NCBI GenBank assembly: GCA_027579435.1
Contig: JANBPK010000010.1
Location: forward strand, 1 to 30,961
Length of the DNA stretch: 30,961 bases
Direction: 5' to 3'
Source of the DNA: Candolleomyces eurysporus
Lineage: Eukaryota > Basidiomycota > Agaricomycetes > Agaricales > Psathyrellaceae
Shown here: positions 1 to 11,033 of the stretch, piece by piece
How the letters are laid out: every line of letters starts with the position of its first letter
Numbering within the stretch: the stretch's first letter is position 1
Program-made: the position numbers and the translations under genes
The notes under the pieces: generated by a model
The model's database searches: none
What the model was told of the DNA's origin: nothing
What the model saw: the letters and a program-made list of their open reading frames with translations, nothing else

Positions 1-3000
1 TGCATCAGTTCACACCTTGAGTTGGCTCTTCAGAAGCCCTCAACCAAGCCGCTTGTATTTCCGAATCCAGCAACTGTCAGGTTTATTTTGACTTAACAGA
101 TTTGCCATCATGTCCTTGAAGCCACAGAGTTACGTTACACTTTCCACTTAGCAAATGTCAGGGCAAATGTTCCTTATAGTGTGCAGACTCTCTTCCTACA
201 CCATACCTCGCCAGGTCAGGTGTGCAGTTATGGTTCCTAATTGTTTCTCTACCCTTCGGATACATTCACAGGGCCTTCCTATTTTAAAGCACCACTGCCA
301 AACCGTCGTACTTGGGTCACTGAGCTGGATCCCTGAGAGCTGCTAAGTTTGAAGCCAGGAAACACTCCAACTCTTGGTTTCACAATGTTCAGAAGACATG
401 CTAAGTTCTATAAGTTGTCATCATTACTTAGTCTTTTAATTCAGAAGCACTTCCAAAGAAAAGTTCTATTAATTTGCAATTTTTCTAAGGGTATGCAGGC
501 ATGTGCCACATCAACAGGTAACTGGTAGGTACAGGTACAGGTTGGGGTAAGTTTACCCGCCAGTAACCTGTATTGAACACTAGCACTGGAGGCTTAGTAC
601 TGCTCCTACCAAATATTCAACCATACTGCATCATGAACTACATGGCAAAGATGGAGCTGGCAGTTGTACTGTTGATACACCATCTGCATAGATACCTTCT
701 AAAATTTGCAAATCTGTTTGCAAAGTTTGCAAACTAACTTAGATAAGCAAACAGATCTTCTTGGAGAATGGGAAATATAAGAGTTGGAGTTGTCCCTGAC
801 TGTCAATTAAGCAGATGCTCCAGAGAATGAAAGAATTTTGAGTAAGACAGTTCCATGATGTCACTTTAAGTTCATGAAGGTCTTGCAAGCATATCTGAAA
901 GCACAATAATACTGTTCAAAGTCTAGCTAGTATGCCTCACCTGGCAAGGTACAGTGCTATAGGGAGTTTGTGCACATTACAAGGGAATTCACCCTGACAT
1001 TCACTAAGCAGAAGTCTTCACAATGTACACCTAGTTAAAGTTCCAAGTTCCCCAAGTAGTCACTCCTTATGACACTTAAGTTTTCAGTCCAGATACCAGA
1101 TAGTTCATGCTGTGTGAAGTATTTAGCAGAGAAGCTTGATAGATTCACTTGATAAATGCAAGTAAAGATAAAACAATAGTGATACAATGATGCCGCTTGA
1201 GCAGTAGTTAGTGTGCATATATATACCACTTCAAGCCATTGATGTGCAGGTAGCAAACTAGAGCACTCTAACAACCAAGCTATAGAACTCAAACACGCAC
1301 ACAACACCACAACACAAAGACACACCAAATACCTTCACAAAGATAAAGACAGGCAAAAGGTATAGGTAAAAGCTCTAAGTCTAGTAGACAGAGGCTTCTA
1401 GAGCTCTTCTTGTACAATTGCAAGGTGAGGGGGAGCTCAGGCTCAACCAATAACGATATTTATGCTTTGCAAATTGGCTTTGCTAACACACAGTGGGTTT
1501 TGAGACACAAGAATACTTTGCGAACACAGGGACACAGCCTCAAGCAACTTTAACACAAGAACAATTTTGATAAAACACTAGCAACACAACTCTGATTGAC
1601 TTTGCAAACTTAAACACTTTCTGTCGATAACAGATGGCTCTTGTAGATTCCTGGGAACACAGTCCCAACATGAGATACAAATGCTAGCTACCTGCTAATG
1701 CTATAATAGATGAAACAAAGACATATTTATATGTAATTATTGTTTGGCAGACAGACAAAGAAACAAACGGATGACAGAGACAGAGAGAGATAAGAAACAT
1801 AATCACATGAGGGTATCAAAGGTTGAGAGTTGAATCTTGAACTTTAGAATGCAGCCCAGGCTCTTTGCAAACCTGTTCTGGATGCAGCTGTTGTCAAGTC
1901 CACATGAATATTCACCAAGGATTGCTCCCAGAGAGCACGCTCTTCTGTTTGCAACCCTAATCTGACAAATTGATCCAAGTTTTAGATGCTTATCTCCACC
2001 CAGAGCCATACTACTTCACTGCTCTGCTGACTCTTTCTATCTCTTGGCTATGGACAGGCTGACTGAGCTTTGAGTTGATGACCACATAGGCTTTAGTTGT
2101 GCCTTCTGGTTTTCCATATAGGTTTGCAAACTTTGGACAACTTTCTGAAGTTAATCAATTAACACTGCTGCCTTTCAAAGATGGTAAGGTGAGCACTTAT
2201 CAACTTAATAGATCAACCATTGAATTCTTGAAGCCATTGGTTACTTCATGAAGACTTTGGCTTAGCAATGTCAGGGCGAATTCTCTTGTAGTATGCATAA
2301 CTCCTGCTGATATCATCCCTCACCAGGTCAGGCATATTAAGTAGCTTTGATTCTGGTTGTAGTTGTTTCAGATATGTTCACAAGGCCTTTACGAACTTAA
2401 AGTACCATCGTTGAACTGTCTTACTTGTCTTTCTTATCTCTGCTAGGGAGTCTGCTTAGTCAGCAGTCAGGGAATGCTCCAACTCTATAGTTTTGCAACT
2501 TCACAAAGATCTTTTGTATACACAAGTCTAATTCATGAAGTTAGGAACAAGTTCGCAAATTTTGTAGGGTGTTCGCACAGTTGGCATGTCACTGTGTAAA
2601 AATAGACAGTCCACACACATGTGATAGATAAGCATATTTCAAATAGTAAGAGTCCAAGCAAAAGATAGAGAAAATAGAACCGGGTATTGGTAGAGGCTGC
2701 ACCAAGGTTGTAGCCACACAAGTCAGGCGTGCCCTTGGAAGCCCAATTAGGATCACCATTTCCTTTCTGGTGAGGTTGCATAAGTTGCCAACTGGTGACT
2801 GAGGGTGGATGGGCATCCTTGCTCCACGTCCCCTGCCCCCATTGCCAACTTCAAGCTGCTTGGGTAGGTATGGTTGCCATCTGGTCATTCCCATTGACTC
2901 AGAATTCAAAGCTGCTTCAGTTCCTCATACTCCATCAGAGTTTGTTCCGGCCACCCAGCTGCACCATCAACTGTGGCCTCTGTTGTTTTGAAGGTCACCT

Positions 3001-3100
3001 CAAGCTGCTCTAGCACTTGTACTCAATTAATGTGAAGCTGCCTGAGAGCCCAAGCAGTTGCATGCAAGGGTATATGAACCTTCTGAGGCTGCTTCAGTTG
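1..3100. repeat. Non-coding repeat-rich region with diverged direct repeats
   Basis: I see no convincing gene here; the open frames are short and lack splice-consistent continuation. The block about 100-410 recurs, diverged, at about 2220-2510: both contain a run around GTCAGGGC, then CAGGTCAGG, then CCTT..TTAAAG..CCA. The block about 1500-1830 recurs at about 4310-4615: both contain AATGCTAGCTACCTGCTA and later ATGAGGGTATC. A stretch near 2640-3065 resembles the repeat arm at about 6830-7310; for example, GCTCTAGCACT followed by AATTAATGTGA is shared with 7259-7290. TTTGCAAA-type octamers are frequent, for example several within 700-735. Confidence 0.6.
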
Positions 3101-3103
3101 TGC

Positions 3104-3505
3104 TGTTATGTAATAACCCTTAGGGTATCTTTTTTTCTTTTTGTTTACTTGTATTTGACTCGGACTCCCTCGGACTTATCTCCTTAGTAGCACATTATCC
3201 TTCCCCTTTGCCCCAGTCTTGACCCTTAGCCCGAGGACACCCTATGCCCTTCCCCTTTANCCTGACTTTGCCCTTTACCCTTTTTCCCTTTGCCCTGCTT
3301 TTACTATTAGTAGTTGATACATATCGATGAGACCCGATACTTATCAAGTAGGAACAGTAGAAGCACAGATGCTGGTCATAGAAGTCAAGCCAGCCCAGAC
3401 TAGCCCGATTCCACAAGTAGTATAAATACCGAGCTAAACTGTAAAGTAGTTCTTTAGCTTGTTCTCGAGAATCAACCCTCATCTACTTGTACCTGGTGCC
3501 TGACA
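3104..3505 (+). mobile_element. Candidate LTR of a degraded retrotransposon
   Basis: The segment starts TGTTATG and ends CTGACA, so it has TG..CA termini. It contains a TATA-like TATAAATA at 3421-3428, about 85 nt before its end, and a gag-like reading frame begins about 50 nt downstream. It includes a pyrimidine-rich CCCTTT/GCCC stretch (3198-3302) and one ambiguous base at 3260. No second LTR copy was found in the window, so both boundaries are inferred from sequence form only. Confidence 0.35.
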
Positions 3506-3554
3506 GACAACCCTCGACTTCCTTGCCCTGTATAAGCTCAGTCTGAGAACACAG

Positions 3555-4135
3555 TGGACGCTCAACAACAAGTACATTCGCCTCGACATAATCCCTCATC
3601 TTGCTCTAGCCGGAGGTATCGACCTTACCCTTGGGCAAGTCCTTCTCACCATCCCAATCAGTCATGCCCTCGTCCTATTCAATTCACTAGCTGATTCCCA
3701 ATTGTCGCAGTCTGCTCAAGAGCTGGTAGGAGCCCTCTTGCTACAACATCTATTGGGTCCCTTCGCTACAAAGAAGGAACAACTATTGTGGATATTACGT
3801 GCTTCGAGCGCCATCCAGAAGAATGTGTGGTTACGAACTTGTTTGAACTCTGCGTCACCAACTACGTAGACAACGTCATCCTCATGCTTACAAGACATTG
3901 AGGAAGTGCTTCGCTTTCCCTCTCTCAACCCCCTTTAAGAAGCACTCCTTGCAGAAACCACCGCCCCGATCGACAATAGTTGGCAAAGACCCTTCGCCTC
4001 TCCCACAATTACTCCCCCTCCAGAACCTCGACCTCCTCCTCCCATCCCAGAAAACCTCCCGGAAGAACCACCTTGTGCAAGAGGAAATCTCTCGCACGCG
4101 CTTTTGACCTGGCAGCGCTACGCCTCAGGACCCAG
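3555..4135 (+). pseudogene. Degenerate gag-like retroelement reading frame
   Basis: A plus-strand frame starting near 3555 reads through about 190 codons with two internal stops, TAG near 3867 and TAA near 3938. It has a polar and hydrophobic helical N-terminal half and a Pro-rich segment near its end (PPPEPRPPPPIPENLPEEPP). A Pro-rich tail downstream of an LTR-like segment is the usual layout of an LTR-retrotransposon gag, but I recognise no specific family, zinc knuckle or protease motif. The two stops show it is no longer functional. An unrelated low-complexity frame is the alternative. Confidence 0.35.
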
Positions 4136-4309
4136 AGTATCNGTGATCACTCTTCACGTCTGTCATCACTCNCCTTTGACACTCTCTTTTGAGCAGTTAC
4201 ACATTTCCGTATTTCTCACCACAATCAACCTTCGTACCCAGGAAGTTCTAGTCAAACCTCTGAACAACCTGAGGTACTCCATAACAATAAACAGATTTGA
4301 CTTCAGAAG

Positions 4310-4622
4310 TGAGAACACGGTCTCAACACAATATAACTTTGACAACACGATGAGGACACGGCCTCCAAACAACTTCTGAACTTAAACACACAAAAGATAA
4401 CAGAAAGGCTCTTATAGATTCAGTGGGTAACATGGACCTGGATGCAAAATACAATGCTAGCTACCTGCTATGTAGATTCAGTTACTTAGAGCCCAAGATT
4501 AAATACTGTAAATAAGTTTGGCAAACACATCCAAGGCAAACAGAGATATAAACACATGAAACCAACTATTCCAAAAAGAGATAATCATATGAGGGTATCC
4601 AGGCTCCAGAACGAGGTCTTGA
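4310..4622 (+). repeat. Second copy of the direct repeat seen at about 1500-1830
   Basis: It shares with 1500-1830 an ordered series of blocks: ACACGGCCTC..AACTT, TTAAACAC, GGCTCTTATAGATTC, AATGCTAGCTACCTGCTA, and AGAGATAATCATATGAGGGTATC. Substitutions and small indels separate the copies. The solo LTR at 4628 was inserted at its right edge. Confidence 0.6.
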
Positions 4623-4627
4623 CTCTC

Positions 4628-5341
4628 TGTTAAGGCTTGCTTAATATCCTTAACTTTGGTGTATTCCAATGAATACACTGAAGGTCAACTTAGGGTTTAG
4701 GAAAGCTCGAAATTCAAGTTATCGGTTGCAGAGGCTTTTAGGGGTAAAATGTATCTTTATTCCTATCAACTGAGTTCACTGATTCACTAAGTTAGCATGA
4801 CGCAGTAACAAAATGAATAGTGCAGCGCNAAAGCTGTGCATGTTGGTAAGCGCAATGATGGGAGAAAAGACTTAATCCATTCTTGTATCTACAAGGTTCC
4901 TTAAATACAAAATTGATAGTTACTTACTAGATGCTAAGAGAAAAAGACAGATCATCAAAGAAAAGTCTGGAACATAATGGATCTATGTAGAAGAAAGCAA
5001 AAGCCAAGAGAATTGTACAGAAGTCCAGATAAGGCACTCAAGAGTACATGAGGCTTCGGAGCCTGAATGATCTGGTCCGCTCAAGTGATCCGGACTCTTT
5101 AGGGTGCTTAAGTTAGTTATAGTTTAACTAACTTATCAGCTTGTACTTCTCAAGCAAATACTTAAACAACATATGTATTGAGTGCTAATAATACAAGGGC
5201 TAAAAGTAAAAGCTATTTTTAGTGGTCTTTTAAAGGAGTTTAAAGAGATAATTGGTCAAAGAGAATGAAAAAGGAAATATTGTTAAACAGAGAAGGTAAG
5301 TCTGCTATATTTGAAGGAGTAAAGGAAGAATACCCATAACA
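4628..5341. mobile_element. Solo LTR, copy 1
   Basis: A 714-bp segment begins TGTTAAGG and ends CCATAACA, giving TG..CA ends with short inverted termini. It is flanked on both sides by the same 5 bp, CTCTC (4623-4627 and 5342-5346), the expected target-site duplication of an LTR retrotransposon. No internal coding region is attached, so it is a solo LTR left by recombination between the two LTRs of one insertion. It is homologous over its whole length to 5753-6500; both share GGTGTATTCC..TGAATACACTGAAG near the start and GCTAATAATACAAG near the end. An ambiguous base lies at 4829. Confidence 0.85.
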
Positions 5342-5346
5342 CTCTC

Positions 5347-5752
5347 CTAGACTTGTGCCGAGACGCATTCAGAACCTCTTGCCGAAATGGCACTCCACTA
5401 TTTCCACATGCTTTGATAGTTTGGAATAGGTTCAGAGGTGAGTACCTTTGCTCCTGACCCTACTTTCATCTATCCGGTTGGCTGGGCACCACTCCCAAGC
5501 GCTTATCACACTGTTGCCCTGACTCTAGGCACTCCGTATCCCTCCACACTCCATGTGTTCCTCTTTACCAAGTTTGGCTTGCAACCCCGATACCTATCTC
5601 AAGTTCTGAAGCTGTCCGTTGAAGAGATTGAGAACGGCGAGACAACTAACACACACAAAACCTAATGCCTAACACAAACTCCAAGTTGAGCTGTGCAAGA
5701 TAAGTAGTATGTATAAACCTTTTGTAGTCGTGCTGCACCAAAATCAGGGGTG
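5347..5752. repeat. Outer part of the left repeat arm between two solo LTRs
   Basis: This 406-bp stretch is the pre-existing sequence between the two solo LTR insertions. Its right part, about 5600-5752, matches in inverse orientation about 12145-12320: AAGAGATTGAG..GGCGAGAC and GC(T/C)GCACCAAAATCA occur on both sides. It therefore appears to belong to the large inverted-repeat arm. A plus-strand open frame from 5438 (75 codons, GTG first codon, no ATG) is present, but I cannot show it is a gene. Confidence 0.5.
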
Positions 5753-6500
5753 TGTTATAGAATCTTTGAGAATTTTATAACCTTGGTGTATTCCTTTGAA
5801 TACACTGAAGATACTGGAGGTAAGTCCCAGTCTCAATATTCAAATTATCAGTCGTATTTGAAGAGAAAGAGTCTATTAATTGTATTCTTCCTTCTAGCGA
5901 ATTCACAAGCTAGCGTGACGCGTTAGCGAATGAATGTGCACAGCGCGAGGCAATGTGCAGAGCGAGATCGAAAGTTATACGAGTAAAAGACTTGTTGTTT
6001 ATTCAATTTGGTACAAACCTTAAATACATGTTTATAACTAACTACTAGATTGTAATAGAATGATATTGAAGGCCTTTGTAAAAGAAAGAAGGTTCACGAA
6101 ACTTATGGAAAAAGATAGAAGCTGCTAAAGGGACCGGGATTGAGTCCGATCAGGCTCAAAGCTTTGAGTTTGATCGGTGAACTTTGATTCTAAGGTTAGT
6201 CCAGTGATCCGGGTTTCTGACGCTCAGATCATTTCAGCTGTGCTTGGACTTTGATCAAGAGTCGGGCATGCGCTGAAATCCTTAGGCAAGTTAAAAACTA
6301 CGAAATACACCTGGTATTCGATTCAAAAGAGCTAATAATACAAGTGTTAAAGGTAAACACTATTTTTACGGCTTTTCTCAAAAATTTATATAAATCAAAG
6401 GTCAGACAATCTGAGAGAAAAGAAAGGAAAAGAGAATTGGTAGAAGGGAGATTGCTACAAACCTGCTACAAGACAGGTAGATAGCAGTATATCCATAACA
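5753..6500. mobile_element. Solo LTR, copy 2
   Basis: A 748-bp segment begins TGTTATAG and ends CCATAACA, flanked on both sides by the same 5 bp, GGGTG (5748-5752 and 6501-6505). It is a diverged relative of 4628-5341. The perfect target-site duplication and the absence of internal sequence identify it as an independent solo LTR. It interrupts the left repeat arm, because sequence on both sides of it is continuous in the inverted copy around 12100-12165. Confidence 0.85.
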
Positions 6501-7653
6501 GGGTGTGAGTATGGGGGGGTAGTGTAGAGTATTAAGAATTTACAAGTTCTCTCTCTTGTGCACACTAATTCCAAGTAATCAAGGGGTACTCAATAGTCAC
6601 GCAGTTAACCTGTAAGGTTATTTCTTTGTCACTTTGATCTTTCCTTTAACTTAGTATCACGCCACACAAGGTAAAAGTCACAAANCCAGTCGATTGCAAA
6701 CGCAAAGTAAACACAAATAAAACAGCAGTAATTCTCTGGGGAAAAACTATGCTAAGAGAGTCCAATATATATACTATCTGGAGCCGCGCGATCACCGGAG
6801 CATGGTAAATAGGTGTACACGAGATTTATAAATAAAAGAGTCCAGGCCCCAGCTAGAGAGAGAGATAAAGAGATAAAAAGAGGGTATTGGATATGCCAAG
6901 GCGCCGCCGCGCCACTCCTGCGCCCCCCACCGTGACTATTAATAGATTCTTGTTGCCTTTTCTAGTATGCCGAGGGGGATGCTGAAGTTGATCGAGGGTG
7001 GTCGGTCTACGGTTATTCCAACCGCCACCTTGGTGAACCTTTGTTCGAGCCGCGTGAGGAGGAGTCAGACCTCCATCAATTGAATAGATTTATCTTGGCA
7101 AGTCCCTTGTGAACACCCTCCAGGTTATCTCTTTCCGTGAACAACTTTCCTTTCAGAGTACTTTTGAGCTCCTTTCTCGTGCCGCGCCAGCCATCACGCT
7201 GTCTGATGTGCCGAAACCTTGCCGCGCATCTCTTTATGTGCTTAGGGACTCACCCTACTGCTCTAGCACTGAATATACTCGATTAATGTGAGGCCGCGCA
7301 AGAGGGTAGGTACCTTTAGTGCCTAGGAAACCACCTCTATTGCTCTAGTAGTGAAATTGAGCCTTTCAGCTGCAGGGTAGGCCGTTTGATCTGAAGTGGC
7401 GCCAGCTGGCTAGCTGACTAAACCCTAATCTCGGGTATATGGCGGGCGCGCCTCTAAGTCGGCAGTCCTCAAGTAGACTCCAACCAAGAGTAGTGTACTC
7501 CTTAGTTATCCTTCGCACCGCGTGAGTTATCTCAATACTGGAAGGGTTTCATAGTGTAGAGATTAAATAGACACAACCGTGAATTGAATTGTGAACGATA
7601 TTCAATAAAAATGGGTATTTATTCGCGAAAAAGCGAACACAGTCGTATCAACG
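6501..7653 (+). repeat. Left arm of a large inverted repeat
   Basis: The stretch matches the reverse complement of 11034-12145 along its length. Shared landmarks are the AGAGTATTAAGAATTT end (near 6525), AACACAAATAAAACAGCAGTAATTCTCTGGGG (near 6711, in two runs), ATAGGTGTACACGAGATTTATAAATAAAAGAGTCCA (near 6810), GGCAGTCCT..AGTAGACTCCAA (near 7461) and the inner end GTCGTATCAACG. Substitutions and indels occur, for example about 11 extra bases in the right arm opposite 7484. A third copy in the same orientation lies at 16772-17721. The short open frames inside look incidental. Confidence 0.85.
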
Positions 7654-7664
7654 GGGTCAAGATC

Positions 7665-8400
7665 AAAGATCTTGAAGGTACGCTCCCCATTTGTTGTATC
7701 TGCATCAAAGCGAAAGCGGTTCGGAAGCTGTTTTGTGAGAGCAAGTCCCCCCATCCTACTTCGTACGCTCAGGAGGTGTCCTCCAAAGTATGGGGCCCAG
7801 CAAGCGTTGAATCTATCAGAAGAAAACATTATTCACTCTTTTCATCAACTGCTTCTTGCACAAAACACGAGTTTATTTCCTTCACAACAAAACCAAACTT
7901 TCAACGCCTATCAACGATATGAGGCATGGGTTTGCGCTCAACGTGACTAAGTCATCAAGGTCTTACGGTCAGATTGAGGGGGAGAATATTTAGGCGCCGA
8001 GTTTGGTGCTCACCTTGAGCACAATGGTACCATCTGCAAGCTCACAACCCATGACTCCCCACAATCCAAAGGCATCGCTGAGTGTGCCATGGGTGTTCAC
8101 ATATCGACTGCTCAAGCTCTACTCTTTCAATTTTGCCTCCCAACTCGTCTCTGGGCCAAAGCTATTCACTTCAGTGTATGGCTACACAACCGACAATTTA
8201 CGTTGTTGGTTCCAACCCTCAAAACACCGCTCAAAATTGTTACTGGGAAACAACCAGACCTTTCAGCTATACAACCATGAGGATTGAAGGTTCTCATCAA
8301 GAATCTCAATGCAGAAAAGCTGAAATCCTGTGTACAAGAAGGGCGTTACCTAGGGCTGGACGAGGAATCATTGGGCATTCAGGTCTATTGGCCTGATAGG
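7665..8400 (+). pseudogene. Copia integrase remnant
   Basis: In pieces of different plus frames one can read the integrase zinc-finger end (CCICIKAKAVRK), the block SSKVWGPA, then a core with HLEHNG and HDSPQSKGIAE (near 8000-8085), matching the HDTPQQNGVAE-type motif of Copia integrases. LPTRLWAKA and GKQPDLS follow, and the integrase tail EGRYLGLDEES..GIQVYWPD ends in a TAA at 8401. Stops within the core (near 7947 and 7977) and frame changes show decay. In an intact element this enzyme inserts the cDNA. Confidence 0.8.
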
Positions 8401-8403
8401 TAA

Positions 8404-8868
8404 ATGGTTATGGTTGAAAAGGAAGTTCATTATAACACGCCCAAGGCCCAAATTGTAGCCGTTGAGGGGGAGAAAAAGGACAAGGAGGAGGACAACTCTA
8501 TTTACGTCTTCAACGACGACAATTCAGCTCCAAACCGTCAACCACAGCCTTGTTTCCCTCAGGAGGATGACAAGGAAGACAGTGAATTCTTCGCAACACC
8601 TCCGCTTTCACCTACTATCCCTCCTCCTAACCCTCCTTTTTCTCATACTGATGGAAACAATGAGGACAACAATGACTTGCCAGAGCTCATGGATTCAGAA
8701 GAAGAAGAAGAGGATGAAGAAAAGGAAGAGGGGGATGACCACTTCTTTGACAATAAGAAGGTCAAGAAGGACTTGTTGAGAGAGGACGAGGAACAAGTGG
8801 ATGCCAAGATCACCTACCTCTATGCCAACCAATCTCCCCATCATCAACGAACCTCTTCAACGCCGTAG
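8404..8868 (+). pseudogene. Acidic linker of the Copia polyprotein remnant
   Basis: A 154-codon open frame begins at an ATG directly after the stop at 8401 and continues the integrase tail in frame (VEKEVHY). It is highly acidic with runs of Glu/Asp around residues 98-112 and a Pro-rich stretch around residues 58-80. Such disordered linkers separate integrase from reverse transcriptase in Copia polyproteins. Because it is in frame with the preceding segment across a single stop codon, it is best read as part of the same broken polyprotein, not a separate gene. Confidence 0.7.
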
Positions 8869-9129
8869 CGCTGAACCCACTCAGCATGACAAAGGGGACA
8901 ATGAAACTCAGTTGACTTCAACACAATCTCGTAGGAACACAGCACCTGCACCAGGGTTCTACAAAGAAACATGCACCTACAACCATTGAGACTTGTTGAA
9001 GACAGCTATAGGGATACCAGAAGCCCAACTTGCTATGTTGGTAGCCGAGTTGGATGAGGGGATGGGGCAGGAGGGGATTAGTCTGGGACGGAACACCAAT
9101 ATGGTTGCAGTGTTAGCAAAAGCAACGGC

Positions 9130-10318
9130 TGTCAACTCAGATTCAGACAATCCTACCTACGAGGATGCGTTGGGAGGACCAGAAAAAGAGAAGTGGTTGG
9201 AAGCAATTAGGGAGGAGGTTGCCTAGATAGAGAAGATGCATATCTACAACGTTGTGGAGGTCGATCGATAGGATATAGCAAACATCATTGGCTGCTGGTT
9301 TGTTCTTTGACGCAAAAGGGATGCTCAAAGAAACATATCAAGGTACAAGGCTTGTCTCGTCGGCAAGGGTTATTCTCAACGCTCTGGTATTGATTTCAAC
9401 GAAACTTTCACCTCCACCATTTGTTCAGTAACTCTCCGATATATATTATCACTTGGTGCGACTCTTGGCTCAGCTATTGAACAGGCCGATGCTAAGAACA
9501 CCTACCTCAACAGAGTCCTACCACCCAACAAAATCATATATGTGCACCTCCCACCTATCCTTTACAAGATACATCCAGAGCTTCGTCAACAACTTACTTG
9601 AGCCAAGTCCAACGGCAAAACTCTGGTACTTTGACTGTGGCAACCTCTCTACAGCACAAAACAAGGCAGCAACAAGTGGTACAAAGAGCTTTGTCTTACA
9701 CTCTCCAAACTTGGCCTCACCAAATCATCTGCCAACCACGCCTTGTTCTATCGTGTCACGAGCCCAACCAGCTACTGTCTACTTGGCATTGCCACCAACG
9801 ACTTCACCTTTGTTGCCAATTCAAAGGGAACAGTCAAATTGTTGAAGGGCAGTATGGGGGAGTTCATGGAGTTAGTGGATATGTGAGAGTTGACTTGGAT
9901 TTTGGGAGTTGACATCTGAAAGGACTTAGAGGCGCATACTATTTCTCTGTCCCAAACCGCCTACATTAGCCGCATCCTCAATTTATTCGGAATGGCGGAC
10001 TGCAAGACGGCCTCTACCCCTCTCCAACCCAGCGTTGACCTTACTCCCGATTCCCAGCACGTCTTCCCGACTTTACTCTCTGCCAACAAGAAGTCCAAAT
10101 ATTGTGAACTTATCGGCCTTCTCATGTACCTCAACATCATGACTCGCCCTGACATCGCAGAAGCCATATCAGTCCTTGCTTGCTACTTTGAATCCCCTCA
10201 CATGACACACATGGAATCAGCTCTCCACATCGTTCGATATCTCAAGTCTACAAAGGATTTTCATCTCACTCTAGGCAGAAAAGACTTTATCCTTATGGGC
10301 TATTCAGACACGAATTGA
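9130..10318 (+). pseudogene. Copia reverse transcriptase remnant
   Basis: The region begins with the typical entry motif DALGGPEKEKWLEAI (near 9160), where the ancestral polyprotein fed the RT domain. Downstream, in shifting frames, appear YKACLVGKGYSQRSGIDF, the palm-like segment EQADAKNTYLN and, at 9992-10318, the conserved tail with the block around LIGLLMYLNIMTRPDIAEAIS. At least five in-frame stops occur between 9222 and 9915. The usual catalytic YVDD box is replaced by a damaged stretch (TNDFTFVANS near 9796). RT copies element RNA to cDNA; this one is dead. Confidence 0.75.
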
Positions 10319-10805
10319 GGAACCGAGCTTCACTGACACTCGATCTCGGGCTACATTTTCTCGACTGGAGCTGGAGTTATCTCTTGGAGTTCCAAGAAGC
10401 AACCCATCATCACTCTCTCTTCCACCAAGTCGGAGTACATCACTCTAACTCACGCTGCCAAAGAAGCAAAGTGGTTACGATCTCTGTCTCAAGAGATTCT
10501 CCCCATCGTTGGCTTAGGCACTTATGTCAAGAAATTTTGCCCTACAATCCTCTACTGTCACAATCAAGGTGCTATCAAGCTATCCACAAACCCTGTCTTC
10601 CACGCTTGTACCAAACACATTGACATTCACTTCCATTCTATTTGTCAAACCATCACTAGTCGTGATATTCAACTCATCTATTGCCCTACCAACTATATGG
10701 TTGCCGATGCAATGACCAAACCTCTCAGTCGTGTCAAATTTGTTGAATTTAGGAAGATCATGGGAGTTCTAGGACCTGACGAGGAGAAGAAGAGTGATGC
10801 TCGCA
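10319..10805 (+). pseudogene. Copia RNase H remnant and 3' end
   Basis: Continuing after a stop at 10316-10318, the frame reads a degraded RNase H domain: GYIFSTGAGVISWSSKKQP, then STKSEYITL, HNQGAIKLSTNPVFH and the closing block TKHIDIHFH..ADAMTKPL. These are the standard landmarks of the Copia RNase H and polyprotein C-terminus. The purine tract GAGGGGGAG at about 10808 follows, as expected upstream of a 3' LTR. Confidence 0.75.
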
Positions 10806-10822
10806 TCGAGGGGGAGTATTGA

Positions 10823-11033
10823 GGTTTCTCATTTTTATTACTCTTATTGCACTATACAGTTTATCTTTTCAGTTGATGCTCTCATCAACGGTTCTCCTAC
10901 TTTTAGTCTATTTTTAATTACTTAGTCAATTTAAGATCGGATGCCAGTATTTAGTCTCGCATTCCATGTCCGCTGCCCCTCAGATCTTTTCTTTCATCTG
11001 AGGCCTTACATTGTATCTCTTAGCCGTCCATGC
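10823..11033. other. Spacer between Copia 3' end and right arm
   Basis: About 210 bp with no gene. It follows the Copia polypurine tract and precedes the recognisable right arm. It could be the start of a 3' LTR (the sequence after GGGGGAG is TATTGAGG, one base from a canonical TG start), but no matching copy exists on the 5' side, so this is unproven. Confidence 0.4.

Larger units (their letters stand above)
7654..10822 (+). mobile_element. Broken Ty1/Copia-type retrotransposon internal region
   Basis: The internal region of a Copia element lies between the two inverted arms. It enters at the start of the integrase region and runs through integrase, an acidic linker, reverse transcriptase and RNase H to a polypurine-like tract (GAGGGGGAG near 10808-10817). 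The gag and protease regions are absent, so the 5' part is truncated exactly where the left arm ends. No direct flanking LTR pair is seen. Multiple stops and frameshifts show it cannot code for an active polyprotein. Confidence 0.85.

Noticed and set aside
4628..6500. A single short LTR element with two LTRs and a 411-bp interior
   Set aside because: Each LTR has its own, different 5-bp flanking duplication on both sides, which fits two separate solo LTRs.
7940..7995. A second polypurine tract (GAGGGGGAG) marking a Copia 3' end
   Set aside because: It is within the integrase coding frame (GGEYLGAEF), so the purine run is coding sequence.
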